This document shows, piece after piece, positions 16,881 through 29,857 of a stretch of DNA of 64,000 nt (positions are counted from its first letter, which is position 1; each line of letters begins with the position of its first letter). The position numbers and the translations under genes are program-made. This DNA comes from Pratylenchus scribneri (Eukaryota; Nematoda; Chromadorea; Rhabditida; Pratylenchidae): the NCBI GenBank assembly GCA_030063045.1, contig JAQSEB010000104.1:1097483-1161482 (forward strand). The letters run 5' to 3'. The notes under the pieces were generated by a model. That model was not told where the DNA came from. It ran no database searches and was given only the letters and a program-made list of their open reading frames with translations.

Positions 16881-19800
16881 TTGGCTTAAAAATTGCTAAA
16901 AAAAGAGGGAGTATTAAATTCATAGAATCGAATAATATTTTGGTCAAAGAATTTAATAAAATATTTTTGGCAAATTTATGTTTTGGGAAGGAAGAAATGC
17001 TGTGAAACTTTGGTTTTGAAGTGGGGAATGGGCGGCTTAAGGGAATTGAGGCTGATGGCCAAATTAGGGTGAAACTGCACTAAAACGATGATGCCGACCC
17101 GTTGGCCCGATAATTCGAAGATTAATGCTTTTGGCTGCATTGAATAAATGTGAATGAATGAAATGCGGGGGAAGAAGCCGCGGCCATCGAAATGAGTGGT
17201 TTCGTATGGTTTTGGATAAAGGGGAAGCAAATTGGCCCCGGGGCATGTTTTGCGAATAAAACACGAAAACTGCCTCCTCCGAAAAGTTTTTTTTTGGGAA
17301 GAATGTGGAGTAGATTGAGTCGAATGGGGGATTTCGGGTGGATGGAAACCATAGGGGGAAGTCCGGACAATAAAAAGCCTGGGGAGGATGAGGCACACTT
17401 TTCGGGCGAAAATGGGAGGAGAATGAAAGCTTTGAATGGAATTTTCCCTTTTTCTATGGCGGAGAATTGGATTTGACGACGGCGGATACAAAAAAGGAGG
17501 AAGAGGCGGAATAAGTAATTGGTTGAATGGATGGACTCAAAAAAGATGAGTTATCCGTAGGCAAAATTAATTGGCAAAAATGGAAGCGAATGTTGTCGAG
17601 AAGGGCGAAGAATTGGATTCGGCCAATGGGACAAAAGGCCACTCAAAAAAGGCAAAAAATGAGAGAGAAGGGATTAATGTTGTAGTGTTTTTGATGAGAT
17701 AATTAAAAGGAAACGATGAGGCAAAAGTAAAAAAAAAAGCAAATGGATTAGGATTTTTTTGTTAACCTATTAAATCGTAAATCATTTTATAATTTTTCTA
17801 TTTATCAGCAAATCGGATAAAAAGCACAAAATTTAGGTCCCAATTTCGATTTAGGTAGATGAGCGGAAAGCAGTTTAGATAATTATCCCAAAAATGTCCT
17901 TTTTCCTAGCTCATTTTTGCGATATGGCTGCTTCATCCATCCAAAATCCATCCTGGCGATGAGAGGATGTTGTTTTTGCGTTGCCAGGCGCACACAAACG
18001 ATGGCTCATATTGGGAATAATTGTCGGTCGAATGTGGTGGTTCGACTATGGAATGGGCGGACTGTCCCGCGCCGCCACCGCCGAGAATTCAGCAAATTAT
18101 TTTGGGCAATTCGCCCATTGATGTTCTTGTGGTGATGTCGGTACCCGGGACGCATACGGCGGGAACAATGGGGGCAAAAGGGAAGAATGAATGAATTGGG
18201 GTTGGTTGGGATGGAAATTGTGGTTGGAAATCTAAGGTTGGATTAGGGATGAATTTTGGGCATATTTGTGTCGAAAAGTGTGTTCTTTAGTAAATAATAT
18301 TCTCGGATGAATCCAATTCAGCCATTTATGTATTCAATCAAATATGCGACAGATTTTTCACTGCTGTTTGTACACGCGGACACCCAAATATGGGATTGAG
18401 GGGCGGCTGGTGGAGTGGCTCAAGAGGCGAACTTGGGTCGAGAGGAGCCCAATTGGCAGGTGAATTGGGAGGGAGGCGACGACCACAAAAGGGGAATCGA
18501 GTGCGTGGAAATGGTGGGAGGAGGAGGAGGCGAGAATTGCGCGTGAATTGCGGCGGACGGACAATTGGAAATTGTTGTTGCCCGTCGATGTTGCAGCCAA
18601 CCAATCCATTCATTCACCAAACACACTGATGTTTTGACGTCGATTTTTGGGGCATTGATGGTGGGAGGAGAGTGGAATTGGATTGGAATTTGGGGATTGG
18701 ATCGATCGAATAATGCGCTGCCACTCTCGAAAGGCGCAGACTTGTTTTGATTGTGTGGATGAATTTGGTGGAAAAGAGAAGGCAAGAATGTGGAGAAAAT
18801 GATGGAATTTATTTGGATGGATGTGGGCGAACAGCTGGGAAAATATTTGTGGCCAAATTCATGGATATATTGTATTTTGGAAAAAGGCTTTATCCATCGA
18901 ATTCATTCCATATTGAGAGTGAAAGTATGTCCGAAGTCCTTTCCATAATTTAATTCGCCAAAGGCAATGTGGGACAAAATTGCCTGAGGCAAACTGCTGT
19001 TTGGATGGAGCAAATGGCCAAAAGCATGGAAGAATGGGATGGAAGCAGGGATGCTGGAAAGGAATGGGCCACACCCCACCCACCCCTCCATCAACCACAC
19101 TAATCCGTTCGGGAAGGCCCTATAGGGGGGGGGGGGGGGTGGCTGGTGGGTTGCTGGGCAAAAATGGGAAGGAAAAGGACAGGAAGGAGTCAAGCTGCTG
19201 ATGAGGGAAAGGAAGGAGGAGGAGGCGAACAAAGCCATTTGGTGCCGTCGAATGGAAGGCAATAGGGGGAGGAGGGCAAACTCATTTGCTGTCCATTGCT
19301 GCCAGCCGCCGGAAGCGCCTGCTCTTTATGGCCCACATTGGCCCTCCTATATTCCTCGGCTCAATTCGCGTCCCTCATTTTTCCATCAAGAGAATGTGCT
19401 CAATTCCCTTCCGTATTTCCTCCTCATCACTTCGGGATGCCCCAATTTCATCTCTCATCACCTTCCTTCCATCAAGCCCGTCAATTAGCAAATCCCCGAA
19501 GGGAATTTTGGGAGGAAGAAAGCAGTAAAGAATATTTTGACGCCCCTTTCTGCATTCTCGTCCGTATATTTCAGCTGACTGAGAATAGGACGGGATGAAG
19601 GCCACAAGAGAATGGCCGAATTGGCCCTCATTTTCATATATAGAAGAGGCGATAATACGGCTAAAGGGGGTGGGGGGATTGAATGGGATGAATGGCAAAT
19701 GTGTGCATCGGAGTGGAAATTGGAAAGAGGATTTTGTGGAAAGTGCGGCGGGATGAACTCGGCTTCCGCCCATTTCCTGCCACTGCTGCCATCAAACGCA

Positions 19801-20300
19801 AATCCAATCCATCCTCCTCGCCCCCAGCTATTCATCCCGAGGGGAGCAGCGCTCTAGGCTGCTTTCATTCAAAATCGAATTAGGATGGGAGGGGGGAGGG
19901 ATATTTAGGTTTTTGGTTTTATGTGATGAAAAAGACGTATGGAATGGAAAAGGCAACCAAAATCAACCACAGAGCAGAGGCAAAACAACAAAATGCGAAA
20001 ACTTGTTTTTTTGGACACCTTGTTAACATTTAACATATAAATTTGTGGCCGAAAAGAAGCCTGTGTTGGGTTGGCGGCTGGCAGCTTTCAGCCGGCCTTC
20101 TCGCGCCCACTTTTTGCTTGACTGCTTGCCCCCATCCCCCCTCCCCAAGCAACTTCTAAATGCGGTGGCTGCCATCATCCAACCACACACACACAATACA
20201 CCCGCCGGTGTCACATTTCTAATGGGAGAAAAGGTGCGGGAAAACTTTGGTAAAAATAAAATACATGGTGGAAGGGGGAGGGGTGAGTCCAAATGAATTT
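16881..20300. other. GC-richer 5' flank of the ELAV gene, no supported CDS
   Basis: This 3.4-kb block has higher GC than its surroundings. It is pyrimidine-biased on the minus strand from 17.0 to 18.8 kb and mixed afterwards. Long open stretches occur on both strands but have skewed, Pro/His/Arg/Trp-rich composition and no domain, so I read them as chance. A run of 15 G lies at 19125-19139. The block probably contains the promoter and possibly untranslated 5' exons of the ELAV gene. Confidence 0.5.
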
Positions 20301-20771
20301 ATGTACTTTTTGGTGGGCAGGGCAGGTTCCTCCTTTTTGTAGCGGCTGGTTGGTTGGTTAACATGATACGGAGACAATGGAAAATTTTCGGGAAAATATG
20401 AGGGACATTGCTGAAGGGGAATCAGGCGGAATTGAAGGAAAATAATGAAAGATTCAATTCATTTTTATGAATTGCGTGACTTCGAAATCGAAGAGTTTTG
20501 GCAAATTTTATTGCAATTCGGGCATTCGGAAAAAATCATTTCTACTAATTAATTTTTCAAAATTGTCTATGCTTATTTGAAATACAAATTTGGGTGGAAT
20601 TAGGCGACATTTACGAATGGATTGAATTAAAGGAAATGGCAATTTAATTGCACTTAAATTTATACACTAAAAAATGTAGTTGAATTTCATGCAAGCCATA
20701 TGGAAAAAAGGAAAAATGCCATTTAAAAATGAGCGAATTCAAAAGAATGATCCAAAAGAATTCAGAAATTT

Positions 20772-21275
20772 AAAATTATTTACAAATTAAATTATCAAAT
20801 TTCCTATTATTTATACAAAATTCTTTTAAAAATTAGGGAATATTATTTATAAAATAAGAAAGAGCATTTTCCGCTCTACAAAACCAAACTAAGATCATGA
20901 AAAACACAGCTAGGAATGAAGAGGTGTTATAATCATTAAAAAATATATGAACATTTATTCTTATTGTTACCATAATAAATAAAAAGGAATAGCTGGGTGA
21001 TGATGCCCTTGGGGCAAATTGAAAGCTATCTTGTCATTGATTAAGGAAAGGGAAAAAATACTGTAGCAGCAGAGCGACGGTAGCGGCATTCCAACAGAGG
21101 CCGAAAATGAATTGCCTTAGAGGGTTTTGAGGAGAATGACATGTTTAATTCCCTTCCCCTTCAATCCAAACCGTTTGTGGATAATGTTGGTATTTTAATA
21201 ACAATAAAAATAAAATGATTTAAAAATACATTTAATTTTTTCTATTTATACATTTTTATAAAAATGAAAGAATAA
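20772..21275. repeat. Dispersed ~500-bp repeat, family E, copy 1
   Basis: It matches 40602-41118 in the same orientation over most of its length. Shared blocks include TTTTCCG-TCTACAAAA, AAGATCATGAAAAACA, AGCTGGGTGATGA, GAAAGGGAAAAAATACTGTAG, GCGGCATTC, GAGGAGAATGACA and TAAAAATACATTTAATTTTT. This copy lies immediately downstream of the FAM162-like gene, probably in its 3' UTR, and lacks the second half of the inverted repeat present in copy 2. Confidence 0.8.
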
Positions 21276-21322
21276 ACAAATTATTTTCTATGGAATCAAA
21301 ATTGTCTCGTTCATTTTCCTCA

Positions 21323-22191
21323 TCAACGAACATTCTCGGTTTCATCACATCGATAGATGAAGGCAATGCCGCAATAGACCAGGAAAATATAGAATGCCAA
21401 CTTCCGGAACCAACTTTTGAAATGTTCAGCGACTTTGTAGGAACTGAAAATTATTAGAATAAATAAAATAATAAAATTTTATGTTGAATTGACTAATCTT
21501 AATTAATAATTCATTTTGTTAGAAATTCAATTTTTAATTAATTATATTATCACCCTTTTTAATCAATAATCAAAAAAAAATTAAATATTGAAATAAAATG
21601 CTCACTTTAATTGTTCCGGTATTTCTGATTCTGCCGAATACATTCCAGTCCATAAAATGAATCGTCTTTTCCAAGGTCCAGGTTTGAAATATACCGGTTT
21701 TTGTTCCTCAACAGTTTCATCTGTAAATTTAAATTATTATTTTTATTTTATATAATTTGTAAGATTAAATGCTTCAAATTAGAAAGAATATTTTATTATT
21801 TTCCTATTTATACTTCCTTGATTGAATTTTAATTTTTTCTCACAAAATTGTCTTCGATCATCATCCCATTGCTTTCTTGTTCTTTCCCATTCGTCTACAG
21901 ATAAAGGCCAGTAATTCGATGTATCTTCTGATTTCTTTTCTCCCTTAAATTATTTTTTAAAAATTAATTTAAAAAATAAATCGTTAAAACCTGAAAATTG
22001 TCGAAACTTTTCTTCAATTCATTCGCAATTTTTTTGAGATTCCGTACTCCATCTAATTTTTCTGGCGCTTCAGTAACTTGATTAGCAATCTTTTGAGTGT
22101 CAGAATTTGTGGAAAGTTGGCAAACATAAGTAGCAGAATAATTGAAACAAAATAATAAATTTGCTGGTTTTGTTGCCGGTCTCATCATCAT
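21323..22191 (-). CDS. FAM162/UPF0389-like small membrane protein
   Basis: Four exons (22191-21991, 21943-21814, 21720-21606, 21443-21323) join in frame to 188 residues. The C-terminal half resembles the FAM162/UPF0389 family: KRRFILWTGMYSAESEIPEQ parallels the family's WTGRF...EDIP signature, followed by KVAEHFKSWFRKL and one transmembrane helix (LAFYIFLVYCGIAFIY). Mammalian FAM162A is mitochondrial and linked to hypoxia-induced apoptosis. The N-terminus here is basic and hydroxylated, compatible with a mitochondrial presequence. The middle is charged and family-poor. An acceptor-like TTTTTTAG ends 9 nt before the ATG, so the message is probably SL trans-spliced. The gene is divergent from Dishevelled, 319 bp away. 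The family call is from short motifs only. Confidence 0.6.
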
Positions 22192-22510
22192 TTTATCTTT
22201 CTAAAAAATACAAAAAAATTGTTTATATTTAACAATGCTTTATTTTTATTATTTTTACAAGTTTTGACTTTATTTTCGAAGTTTTTTAAAAATTTTGGTT
22301 GAATTCTTAAAAAAATTTTTTCTCTTAAAAATCATACATGATTTTTATTATAAATATAAATAAAAATTCAGCTTGATTTTTGGGCCTAATAAGCCAAGCC
22401 TTGAGGGTGAGGCTAGGCTATTAGCTTGCCTGATTGAATTAAACCTAGAATGAATGAAAATTTGTTAAGAATCTTCTCCATATTTTGATAGAAATTTGAA
22501 TATAATAAAA
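22192..22510. promoter_or_regulatory. Divergent intergenic region with hairpin
   Basis: This 319-bp gap separates two divergent genes and must hold both promoters. It contains an imperfect hairpin at 22383-22430 (GGCCTAATAAGCCAAGCCT paired with AGGCTAGGCTATTAGCTTGC). Candidate trans-splice acceptors sit at both edges: TTTTTTAG ending next to 22200 on the minus strand, and TTTTGATAG ending at 22491 on the plus strand, 19 nt before the Dishevelled ATG. Confidence 0.5.
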
Positions 22511-25500
22511 ATGGACAATGAACAACAGCAAAGTTCAAATTCAAGCACAAAAGTAAGATTTTTAAATGCTAAATAAATAAATAAAATTATTTAAAAATTT
22601 CAAGGTTTATTATCATTTGGATGATTCAGTGCCATATTGTTCCGAAATTCCCGTGCCATCCGACCAGCTGACTTTAGCCGATTTCAAGAAGAATTTTGTG
22701 CGCAAAGGTTACAGTTATTTCTGCAAAAAATGGGATCCGGATTTGAAAAGAGAAGTCAAAGTAGAAATCAACAATGATCGACAGCTGCTACAAAAATCCG
22801 TACGACTAATTTTAATATTAAAAGGAATAAAATAATTTAGGCAAATGGCTTAATTGAATTATTTTTGCTCTCACAAAATTCGGTTGGCCCACGAATTTCG
22901 ACCACATTGCCGACAAAAGCGAAATTGACCAACAAAATGGGGAATGAAGATGTTCCAATGGTTTATTAGCATTTTTAATTATTAAATATTTATCATTTTT
23001 AATATAAAGAATCGATTGGCACTTTCAACAATGCCAACAAATAGTGAAATTGATATTGGAGGAGGACAGCGTGTTTCAATGGTCACAATTACGGAGGCCA
23101 GCAGCGATGTCCAAACATTGATTAGCAGTAAGTTCACAAAACGTTTAATCTTTAATAATAACCTAAATCCTAAATTGCTTGAAATAGTTTTTAAAAAATT
23201 TAATAAAATTAATTCAATTCTCTTTTTAAACTTAAATTTTAAAGAACGCGCCGGAGAGAATTTGGCTGCAATTTACAATTCCACATCCGAAGATCCATAC
23301 TACAATCGAACTTCAATGTAATAAAAACATTTATTATTCTAAAATAATAAAATCCAATTTAACAGTTCTTCTTCCGGTATTTTCCCTCGCCTTCCAGCTC
23401 CATTGCCTTCGGCGGAAGAAAGCACAATAGGTAAAAAATTCAAAAAATTAATTTTTAATTTAATTTTTAGAAAGTGCCACAGCTCAAATTCAAAAACAAC
23501 ATTCACAAAAATTTCGCCGGAATGGAAGAAAACAATGCAGGAAGGCATATGTCCCCTCGACGATTTCATCCGAATCCGAGAGCAGGTTTAAAATTTATTA
23601 AATTATTTTCTAAATTTTTTTAAATTTACTCAATTTTTGATTAATTAATAAATAAAAATTATAATTTTTTCAGTTATTCTTTGCCCCGAATCGAAGAAGT
23701 GAAACTGCGTTTGAAGGAAGCTCCATTGGGAATTTCGGTGGCCAGCCAAGATGGTTCCATTTTTATATACCACATTCAGCCAGGTATTTTTTGAATCAAT
23801 TTACTTCGAATAAATTAATTTTAATTTAGGCAGTGCCGCAGAGAAATGTAATCAATTGGAAATTGGCGACCAAATTATTCAAGTTAACCTTTATTTTAAA
23901 TTATTAAATTAATTCAATTTGGTTAAGGTGAATGAAACTCGATTTGAAGATTTGAGTGAGGCACAGGCACTGGACATGTTGAAGAAATTGTCCACATTGA
24001 AAAGGTTTTTCATTATTTTAATTATTTTTTATTAATCGACCAGATAATTAATAAAATTCAAATTAATTCAAATTAATTTTTATTAAATATAATAAATTTT
24101 AGGACAGTAATAATGTACGTTGCCAAGCGAAAACGAGTGAATGGCGAAAGTTCGGAGGAAAGAAAATCGGATGCCCTCAGTTTGCTTTGTGAAACCCAAC
24201 AATTGGACATTAGCCAATGGGTGGAATCGACAAAGTAAAAATAAATAAAATTGTTTAAAAATTGAATTAAATTAGACAAAATTGTGCCGAACCAATTCAA
24301 CCATTTATGGAAGAAAATCATCATCCTTTGATGGTCGATGAGAAAATGAAAGGGGCGGCAATGGCCATTGATGTGGTAAAATATTTATTTTTGAATTAAA
24401 TTTAATAAATAATTAATAATTTCCAGCAAGAAACGAGCGATGAGGAGGCGGCAGCCTATTTGGATAGACGGAATGGAGTTGGGGCCAGATTGGTTCCGGC
24501 ATTGGCAAAAGTAAAATAAATAATCTAAAATTATTATAAATTTTGGTTATTTTTAGACGGGTTTACACCAACAAATTGGCACCGTGGATGAGAGGAGAAA
24601 AATGCCAAAAAACAACAACAAAGCCATCATCAAAATTAACAATGAGACATTGGGAGCAGCAGCTGAAAATCCAGGTAAAATATATTTAATTTTATTTAAA
24701 TAAATTTATTTTAATTTTAAAATTTAAATTTTTGGGAAAATTGAGTTTAAATTTAATTAAAATTATCATTTTTAAATAAAAATATTAATTCCCTTAACCC
24801 TTTTAGGCACTTCTCATCCTTTTCCCATTGGTTTAACAACACAAACAAACCCATCAGTAAATTGTCCGCCAACAGCAGAGCCAGCAGTGGCCTCCTCATC
24901 CACTTCTAATTCATTGCCTCCCCGTGCCCAACAACCCCTGCATGCCGCCATGGACCCAAAAGTGATTTTGCGTCGAATGGTTGAACCGGATTCGGGCCTT
25001 CAAATTCGAAATCGAAAATGGCTCAAAATTCCGGTCCCAATGTCATTTATTGGTTTGAAAATTTACTATTTTTTATTTAATTTAATTAAAATTAGGCGAT
25101 GAAATGATTGAATGGCTACTTTCAAATGTGCAAGGATTTCGGGACAGAAAAGGCGCAAAATCATTTGCCTCAAAATTGCTCCAACTTGGGCTGATTAAAC
25201 ATGGTAAATAAATATTAAAATTAATTAATAAAAAAATAAATAATAAATTAATTCAAAAATAATATAAAATTAATAAAAAAAATTAATAAAAAAAATAATA
25301 TATAAAATTAATTAAAAATAAATAAAAATAAATGAAAAATAATAAAAAAATAAATAAAAAATAAATATTAAAAATAAATATTAAAATTAATTCAAAAATA
25401 AATAAATAAAAAAATAAAAATTAAATAAAAAAATAAATGAAAAAAATAAATGAAAAAAATAAATGAAAAATAAATAATATATAAAAAAATAATATATAAA

Positions 25501-26968
25501 AAAAATAATATATAAAATTAATTTTAAAAAAATAAAAAAATATAATTATTTAAATTTAGTTGTGAATACGACGGCATTCAGTCAAAATTGCTATTACATT
25601 TTTGATGGTAATTGCCATTTTGGAATTTAAAATGTTCGATTTTCAATTTTTAGATGAAATAATTGCCGAAAGAATTGCAAAAATGGATAAAAATGAAAGT
25701 GGAAATAATCAGCAAAAATCCATCACAAAACCAATTCAACCCCAACAACAAAATGTGCAAACGGAAATGGGCGATGCCACCAAAAATGCATCAGCAATGG
25801 CAAATGGAAACAATGGAGGAGGTCCTCCGGCTCCAGAGAGTAACACGGAAATAACGTAGGAAAAAAATATTAATAAAAATTTGTAAAATTAAAATGGCAC
25901 AATTTTAAAATAATTCAAAAATAATACTTAAAAAATAATTTATGGCACAGTTATATGAGCAATCCATCCTCCCCATTCTTCGGCCCATCTCCACCCCATC
26001 AAGTGCATCCAATTGGAGGAACGAATTGTCCGCCCCAATTGGTCATTGCAAATAATCCAAGATGTAAAGAATTAGAAATTAATTTAAAAATAATTTAAAT
26101 TTATTTTTAGATGTTCAAGCACCAAATGTCCTAAATTCATTGCACAAAAATGAACATGGTTTGGACAGTTCGACGGCAGCAATAATTCCCCTTAGGTGGG
26201 CAAAATAATCCCAAAAATAAGCATTTTATTTTATCTTTTGAAGAACATTGAATCCACCAAGAATTGGCGGCGCAATGCGACTCCCATTTTGGCCTATTTC
26301 GCCGATTGCCCCATTCAATGGAAACAGCAACAGAAATGAATGCGAATCGCCGGAAGCAGTCAGTTTTATTTTTTAATTTATTTTTATAATTTATGAAAAA
26401 AATCAAAAGCACAAATTTATGAATAATTTTTTAAAAAATATACAGAAGTTTTATACAGTTTATTAAGAAAAAATTAAAATTAAGCCATTAATTTAAATTC
26501 ATAAATATTATAGTCCTAAAAAAATAGTCTAAATAATATTTTTTAATTGATAGCTTAATTAATTTTAAAATTTTTTCGGCGAACCAAATTTCAAAATTTA
26601 ATTAAAAATGATGTCAATAATTTAGAAATATTCCAGCGAAAGATTTTTATTAGGCCGGAATTTAAATTTTAGATATTCCATTCCAAATAAATTATTTGTA
26701 TTTGTAGACCAACGAATATGCGTCAATGATCCAAGGCGAAATCAATTGTGGTGCCCAATTTGACATTCAATTGGATGGAATTGTGGACAATTTGAATAAT
26801 GGGAACAATCAACAATCACAACCATCATCATCAACAAATAATAACAAAAATATTAACAATAATATTCTTTGCCCCACATCCGCCGCCCCAAATTCTGGCC
26901 CATCATTTGTCCGTCTCCCAGCCCCACCATTGCCTCAACGCCAATTTGTGCCAAAAACAGCGCCTTAA
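22511..26968 (+). CDS. dsh: Dishevelled (DIX-PDZ-DEP) Wnt signalling protein
   Basis: Twenty-two exons join in frame to about 859 residues. Exons run 22511-22552, 22605-22799, 22841-22960, 23010-23127, 23245-23317, 23366-23430, 23471-23585, 23674-23783, 23830-23882, 23928-24004, 24103-24234, 24276-24375, 24427-24510, 24557-24674, 24807-25052, 25096-25203, 25560-25607, 25654-25855, 25951-26063, 26111-26195, 26244-26358 and 26708-26968. An N-terminal DIX domain shows YHLDDSVPYCSEIPVPSDQ and LADFK. The central PDZ has LGISVASQDGSIFIYHIQPG and GDQIIQVNETRFEDL. The DEP domain has GLQIRNRKWLKIPVPMSFIG, GDEMIEWLLSNVQGF and CYYIFD. A Pro-rich tail ends LPQRQFVPKTAP. Dishevelled relays Frizzled signals to beta-catenin and planar-polarity branches. 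Nematodes have several paralogues (dsh-1, dsh-2, mig-5); I cannot say which this is. Confidence 0.95.
25204..25559. repeat. A/T-only low-complexity intron
   Basis: This intron between the DEP-domain exons of Dishevelled is almost entirely AATAAA/AAATAAAT-type sequence with hardly any G or C. It is about seven times longer than most introns of this gene, suggesting slippage expansion. Confidence 0.8.
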
Positions 26969-27385
26969 TAATTTATTTTTTGATAACCTTTAATTTATAT
27001 AAAAGTGCAATATTCCTCCTTTAAATATTCTCAATAATTTTAATTATTTTCTTATAACAAAAAATGCCTTTCCTTTCCACTTTGTCCACTTTTTGCCAAT
27101 AATTTTGCCATTTTTTAACAATTTCTTTTCCTAATCAATTTTGACTCAATTTTACATATTTGTGCCCCAAATTTCTTAATTCAACAATTTTTTTTATGTA
27201 TTGTACCATTTTGACTGACTGACCATTTTTAATATTTTTATTAATTTATTTTTAATCACAAATACAATAAAATTTCATTCATTTTTTGTAAATTACAATT
27301 TATTTAAAGATGATTAAAATTAGGGGATTTTGTTGATTGAAAGACATAAAAAAATGATCAAGAAATCAACATTTTTCTTCGAATT
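26969..27385. other. Convergent 3' intergenic region
   Basis: This lies between the stop codons of Dishevelled and the bZIP gene. It is AT-rich with several AATAAA-like signals near 27265. No other feature is visible. Confidence 0.5.
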
Positions 27386-29630
27386 TTAGGCAGTCGGTAA
27401 AATTCGATTTGCTGCCGCCGAATTCGTCGCAATAATGGCCTTCAATTGGTCCAATTCATTGTTCAGTTTGATCATTTCCTGACGCAATTCTATTAAAAAA
27501 GGGGTATAAAAATAGGAATTTAAAGTGTCTTATTATAAGTTATTAAAAGCATTCAGAAATGACCGATGCCATAATCTTATTAATTTGATGCGATATTTGC
27601 TAATTTTTTAAATGTTGTCTTTTATTGGTATTTTCAAGAAATTTTAAAAATTCATAACTAAAAAACGTATAGAGTTCTAGGCCTAGATTTTTTTTATTTT
27701 TTAGCTTATAATTATCAAAATTTAAACAGAAAATTTCAGTCTAAAAACTCGGGCCGATTTTGAAAAATTGATTTTTGAAAATTTTGAATTTTTCCTGTAT
27801 TTTTGAAAATTTTTAAAAATTCATAACTAAAAAACTTATAGAGTTCTAGGCCTAGATTTTTTTTATTTTTTAGCTTATAATTATCAAAATTTAATCAGAA
27901 AATTTCAGACTAAAAACTCGGGCCGATTTTGAAAAATTGATTTTTGAAAATTTTGAATTTTTCCTGTATTTTTGAAAATTTTTAAAAATTCATAACAAAA
28001 AAACTGTCGGAAATTCCGGTATGAATTTTTGATATATTTTAGCTTATAATAAATAAATAACAAATTTTGAGACTTAGCGGATTTTGAAAAATTCATATTT
28101 ATTAAGTGTTAAATTTCCCCCATCCATCAAGGTTTTTTATTCACCTCCATTCTCCGCCTCCAACATTTGGGCTCGTCGCGAACGATACTCGAAAACAGCG
28201 CGTCGATTTGCGCGACAACGTTTTGCAGCCTCATTGTTTCGGCGTCGACGGTCCATGTACTATATTTGCGATAATTAAAATTTTTTGTTTAATTTTATTC
28301 ATTTCGAAGTAAAAGGCCTATCGCCTATATACTTCGTTTTATTAAATTTTCATTCAAAACATTTTCCCGAATACCAAATCCAACCAAAATTTGCTCAATT
28401 AACTTATATTTTTTTTTATTAAAAACCCACTCTTTCCAGCTCTTCGCTTGTCCTCAATTTCACCCTCAAATTCATGCCACTGCCCGAGGATTGCCGAATT
28501 TTTTGGTGACCACCGGTTGATTGGCGGCCATTTTCGCCATTTTGACCCAATTCTGTTGTGCTCTTTTTGCCATTCTCAGCATTGGCTATTATCATATCTT
28601 TGCGCATATTATGGAATGAATCGCCGAGGGAATCATCGCCGGAACATCCCGAATTCCTTTTTAATGCAATTTTAATTGAATTTTAAGCAAATTTCCATGA
28701 ATTACCCAGAGATGAAGCCATTGATGTATCTGCGATTCGCCAATTTAACCCTTTTGTTGGATTTGCCACAATCACCTATGAAAAATTGAAAATCAGAATA
28801 GAAAATTCAGAATAAAATGATGAGGGCAATTCATGCCTTAGAGGATAGTCTATTGGTATGGTATTCATTCTATTCAAAATGGATTTATTATAGGCTTCTT
28901 AATCATAAAAAGTTACAGCTACCATTTCTTCTATTAAAAATCCATGGGTTTCTAATTTTTTAGATTTTTAGAGTGGCTTAAAATAGAAGAAATACGGTAA
29001 TATTTACCGTATATTTTAATAAATGTCTATTTAACAATTGTGAAAATTGTAAATTAAAGTTTGTTCCTCCCCATGAGCTATTTGTTCAAATAATTGAGAA
29101 AATTTCATAATATTTCACCCACCGAATTCCAATTCCATCCTTCAAAATATATTTTACTAAATTAAATTCAAGTTAGCAATTTTTACAATTTGTTTTGGTT
29201 GATTTCCTCCATTTCGTTCTTCTATTGTTGCTGATTTTCGCAACTTTTCTTTACTTTCCCTTCTTTTTATTGGCTCATTGCTTCGTTTTCGTCTTTGTGA
29301 CAGCTGCGATTCAAATTTTCCATCATGGTCATCTTCGCCGGCATCTCGCTGTTTGCTTCCAACAATTCTAAATTTGGCACATTTTTTGAAAGAAAATTGA
29401 GGAAAAATTGGTGAATTTTGGTTTTTAAATAATCTTTTCGGGTATTTCAACCCATTTTTTTCCATTTTTGTGTTAATCCAATCAAACCGCCTTGGTGATT
29501 GATGGGAATCGGGGATGGTGGTAGATTGAATAGGTTGGATTGGAGGAGGAGGAGCATCATTTGGTGGCTGGGGCAATTTTGTCGAATTTGCCGAATTGGC
29601 AGCCGACTTTGATGGCCGCTGCTTGTTCAT
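27386..29630 (-). CDS. bZIP transcription factor, PAR/NFIL3-like basic region
   Basis: Exons recognised are 29630-29187, about 28775-28706, 28656-28431, 28259-28145 and 27489-27386. The fourth encodes the basic region DRRRRNNEAAKRCRANRR followed by RRAQMLEAEN; the last encodes the zipper ELRQEMIKLNNELDQLK. The NNEAAKR-R core is typical of PAR and NFIL3/CES-2/ATF-2 bZIPs, which bind TTA(C/T)(G/A)TAA-type sites as dimers. The zipper is short, about three heptads. Exon 1 is Pro- and Lys/Arg-rich without a domain; exon 3 is Ser/Gly/Asn-rich. Exons 3-5 join in phase, but exon 1 to exon 2 to exon 3 does not (one base out), so a small exon is missing or exon 2 is mis-bounded. Exon 1 also contains a possible in-frame retained intron near 29360-29450. 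Confidence 0.8.
27640..28005. repeat. 169-bp tandem repeat in bZIP intron
   Basis: The same 169-bp block occurs twice, with a third partial start: AAAAATTCATAAC falls at about 27646, 27815 and 27984. It includes GAGTTCTAGGCCTAG and AACTCGGGCCGATTTTG. The first two copies are nearly identical, implying recent duplication. The third diverges after AACTGTCGG. Confidence 0.85.
28920..29000. repeat. Short MITE, family C, copy 2
   Basis: It begins TACCATTTCTTCTATTAAAA and ends TTAAAATAGAAGAAATACGGT, giving inverted arms of about 20 bp. The element is about 80 bp and lies in a bZIP intron. Confidence 0.6.
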
Positions 29631-29857
29631 TCCATCTCAATTAAAATCTGAATGAACCAAAGAAAATTACAGCAATTTGGTCTTTAAATAAAATAAAAAT
29701 GTTTTAATAAAATAAAAAATTTACTGAAAAAAATTTTTAAAAGAAACTATCACGCTTGATAAAAAATGGGAATAAGATAGGGGGAATTAATTGGTTTTGA
29801 TTAATAAGAGTAAGGTTACTGTATTCTGAAAAGGGAAAAAGAACAAATTAAAAACAT

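Noticed and set aside
17000..20300. Several 60-170 codon ORFs on both strands
   Set aside because: They overlap each other on opposite strands in a GC-rich, strand-biased region and show no domain.
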